DNA of 64,000 nucleotides from Malania oleifera. Its lineage: Eukaryota; Streptophyta; Magnoliopsida; Santalales; Ximeniaceae. The translations under genes were made by a program, and so were the position numbers. Shown here piece after piece: positions 61,431-64,000 of this stretch. The stretch is taken from contig NC_080428.1 in NCBI RefSeq assembly GCF_029873635.1, positions 67,327,601-67,391,600 on the forward strand. Reading direction: 5' to 3'. Numbering within the stretch: position 1 is the first letter of the stretch; each line of letters starts with the position of its first letter. The notes beneath the pieces are model-generated. The model was not told the DNA's origin, searched no databases, and saw only the letters and a list, made by a program, of their open reading frames with translations.

Positions 61431-61965
61431 TAGGGGTGAGCATAATTCGGGGAAACCCAAATTAACTGACTGAAATTGGTCGGTTCGGTTCGATTAAGAA
61501 CACAGGATCTGTCGGTTTGATTTACAAAGTTCGGTTAATCGGTTCGGTTAAGAGGAATGTTATTTCGGTTAACCGAAATAATCGATTTAATAATTAATTA
61601 AAATTTAAATATAAATTAGTATATGTTAATTTGTCAATATGTTAATTAGTATATGCTAATTTGTTAATATGTTAATTAGTATATGTTAATTTGTTAATAT
61701 GTTAATTAGCATATGTTAATTTTTTAATATGTTAATTAGTATTTGGTAAAAAATCTACAATTATATTATGTTTTTATTAATTAATTTCAAATTAATTCGG
61801 TTAAATTCGATTAACTGAATTACCCGAAAAGGTAATTTGATTAGGTTTGGTTCAGTGAGGCCCCTCTATTCGGTCAATTCGGTTAACAGTTCTCATTAAC
61901 TGAAAATTTTGGTTAATTCGGTTAATTAACCGAATTTGACCAAACCGACCGTTTGCTCACCCCTA
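61431..61965. mobile_element. hAT-type MITE, second copy
   Basis: A 535-bp element with ends TAGGGGTGAGCA and TTTGCTCACCCCTA, flanked by GTGGAGGA and ATGGAGGA (7 of 8 match). The interior has CGGTTCGGTTAA phrases like the element at 1236-1740. Positions 61615-61740 hold four 30-bp units built on ATATGTTAATTTGTTAATAT. It has no coding capacity. Confidence 0.85.
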
Positions 61966-62111
61966 ATGGAGGATGTAGTTTGCACTTTGGAGGGGGGTCG
62001 ATTACGCAAAATAATTTTGGATATTTGAACTATATTTTTTGCCTTTCTTGTGTCTTTGGGGACAAAAGGGGGCAAAATAATTATTTTTTCAAAAAAATTG
62101 CTTGCTACTTG
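61966..62111. other. Short host spacer
   Basis: Nothing recognised. The last bases ACTTG before 62112 are the expected 5-bp target site of the following Copia element; its other copy is outside the window. Confidence 0.5.
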
Positions 62112-64000
62112 TGTTGGGTCGAGCCTACATAAATAAATATGTATGTAAAAAAAAAAAAAAGGAAGCCCAAGTGTTTGAAGCCCATTAGGACAAATTAAAG
62201 GAGGCGGCAATGTAGAGGAGCGATGACAACAGTGAGAAAAAAAAAAGTGTGTGGCAATGTGTGAGACAACAATAGTGTGTTGTGCAATTTTCATCAACTC
62301 AACGATCGGAAGGTCTTTTGTGATCCTATTTTGCTAAAATTTGGAGAGCACATTCGGGATTTGTCGACCTTCGATCTGGATTGTGGAGATTTGATTCAAA
62401 GCTTTGGAGGACCTGATTTTGTAGTACTGACAGTAACTACGTTCGGATGACTTCTTTCTGCTCATTCTTATTTTATCGCGATTCTTTTCGGAATCCTTTT
62501 ACTCTAAGTTTGTGAACATTTTTTGTGATTGTACTATTGTAATTTTTGCTTCTATTATAGTGGAAATTTTATTGAGTCTCATAAGCCCCGTGCTTTTTAC
62601 CCTTCACATTGGAGGAGTTTTCCATGTTAAAAAATCGTGGTGTTTCTATTGTGGTGTGTGATTTATTATTATTGTTGGTTGGTTATTTTTTCTTGTCACG
62701 AATTTAATTTTTTGGAAAGAGTTATCTGTTATACTAGTTGTCTTGTTACTTTCCCAACAAGTTGTATCAGAGCTTGGTTCATGTCAAATATGGAAGACAA
62801 TGTAGGTACTATATGCAAGCTCACAGCTTCAATTATTCAATTTGGAAACCAAAGATGGAGGATATTCTTTATTGTAACGATTTATTTGATCCAATTGAGT
62901 TGGGTCGCAATAAGCCGAAAAAACAAACTGAAGCTGATACTGGAAGAAAATGTATAGGAAAACAGTTGGTAAAATTAGACAATGAGTAGATAATAATGTT
63001 TTTCATCATGTGGCTCAAGAGACAGATGCCCAAATACTTTGGAAGAAGTTGGGAAGTCTTTATGAGAGAAAGACTACTCATAATAATGCATTTGCAATTA
63101 GAAAACTTGTAAATTTGAAGCTTAGAGAAGGAAAATATGTTATTGAGCATTTGAGCGATTTCCAAAATTTGGTAAACCAGTTAACCAATATGAAGATAAT
63201 TTTAGATGATGATATATAAGTTTTGTTGCTATTAAGTTTTTTACTAGATAATTGAGAGACTCTTGTAGTATCTCTTAGCAACTCAGCCTCAAACGGTGTG
63301 TTGATCCTGTCGTTTGTTAAAGATAGCTTGTTTAATGAAGAAACCAGAAGGAAAGAAATGGGTACAGATAATACCCAGGTACTTGTTATAGAAGATAGGG
63401 AGAGAAGCCGATACAAAAATAAAAGGGGTAGAAGTAAAAGGAGAAGCAAGTCAAGGTCAAGATTTAAAAATATTAAGTGTCATTATTGTGATAAAAATAG
63501 TCATATCAAGAAGTACTGTCATAAGTAGAAGAGAGAAAATAAAAGTAACAATGACAAGCAAGAAAAGAAGGATCAGGATAATTATGATCATGTTGCGACT
63601 ACTATTGGAGATGATTTGGTTCTTGCTTATGATAATAATGCAATTAGTGTTGCCTATAATGAAATTAGTTGAGTGGCTAACAGCGGTGCCTCTTTTCACG
63701 TGACATAAAAGAAGGATTTCTTCAGTTCATATACTTCCGATGACTTTGGAGTTTTGAAGATGGGAAACGATGTTGTGGTACCAATAGTTGGCACTAGAAC
63801 TGTTTGCTTGAAGACCAACAATGAAATAGATTTGGTACTCAATAATGTCAAGCATGCTTCTAGTGTTCATCTGCATTTGATCTCTATTGGAAGACTTGAT
63901 GATGATGGATATTTCAACTTCTTTGGTAATGAACAATAGAGACTTACCAGAGAAAATTTAATTGTGGCCCAAGGTAACAAATTTTCTTATTTATATTTTA
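62112..64000 (+). mobile_element. Tork-like Copia fossil, 5' part
   Basis: A Ty1/Copia element running off the right edge. The LTR is 62112-62759 (648 bp), with perfect 7-bp ends TGTTGGG and CCCAACA. A primer site TTGTATCAGAGCTTGG (tRNA-Met type) follows at 62762. Gag starts near 62790: a UBN2-type domain (SLYERKTTHNNAFAIRKLVN, then LKLREGKYVIEHLSDFQNLV at 63010-63219), a basic stretch, and a CCHC knuckle (CHYCDKNSHIKKYC, 63480-63521). The protease region (SGASFHVT, GNDVVVPIVGT, NVKHASSVHLHLISIGRL) lies at 63670-63910. About five breaks are visible in this part. The order and motifs fit the Tork lineage. Confidence 0.85.

Overview
The window looks like nuclear DNA of a flowering plant, most likely a eudicot. 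It is AT-rich and full of LTR retrotransposon fossils of plant lineages (Ty3/Gypsy Tekay-like and Tat-like; Ty1/Copia Sire-like and Tork-like). It also holds tRNA-derived SINEs, a small hAT family, and GT-AG introns. I see no bacterial or organelle operon, rRNA gene, true tRNA gene or CRISPR array. The species cannot be named from the sequence alone.

Host genes are few. The best supported are three related three-exon genes, all on the + strand, at 2571-4145, 6950-8368 and 59551-60362. They encode secreted precursors of about 110 residues with a signal peptide and a C-terminal DY...N...H motif like the PSY family of tyrosine-sulfated plant peptides. The first two lie in a direct segmental duplication (about 1063-4751 and 5992-8946). 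The third shares promoter and downstream flank but lies about 51 kb away. Other host traces are a decayed P-type calcium ATPase (ACA type) fragment on the - strand near 10.0-10.7 kb, an unrecognised first exon at 11001-11303, a decayed - strand coding region split by a solo LTR (about 11.8-14.8 kb), and a PPR motif captured inside a retrotransposon at about 21.84-21.96 kb.

Layout: 0-1 kb, LTR-derived repeats; 1-9 kb, the duplicated peptide genes, with an hAT-type MITE in copy 1 only and a Copia gag fossil between the copies; 9-15 kb, foldback elements, the ATPase relic with a SINE, the unknown exon and a solo LTR; 15-19 kb, 3' parts of a Tat-like and a Sire-like element; 19.6-23.6 kb, a non-autonomous Tat-like element with matching 412-bp LTRs, gag and a repeat-rich 3' region; 25.6 kb, a second SINE; 25880-57071, one large Tekay-like Gypsy fossil (element A, duplication AAATT at both ends) swollen to 31 kb by nested insertions; 57-62 kb, host DNA with the third peptide gene and a second hAT-type MITE; 62112 to the end, the 5' part of a Tork-like Copia fossil.

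Inside element A, the 5' LTR holds a second LTR-only element, which holds a solo LTR of A's own family. The internal region holds two more solo LTRs. The 3' LTR holds element B, which carries the 3' part of a Tat/Ogre-like element C with three tandem arrays, including a 66-bp satellite of about 40 units with higher-order structure.

The most interesting non-genic signal is that eight LTR copies in this window carry an array of the palindromic decamer TCGTCGACGA directly upstream of the LTR TATA box. The Sire-like LTR shows the same layout with an unrelated CCGAAC-type motif.
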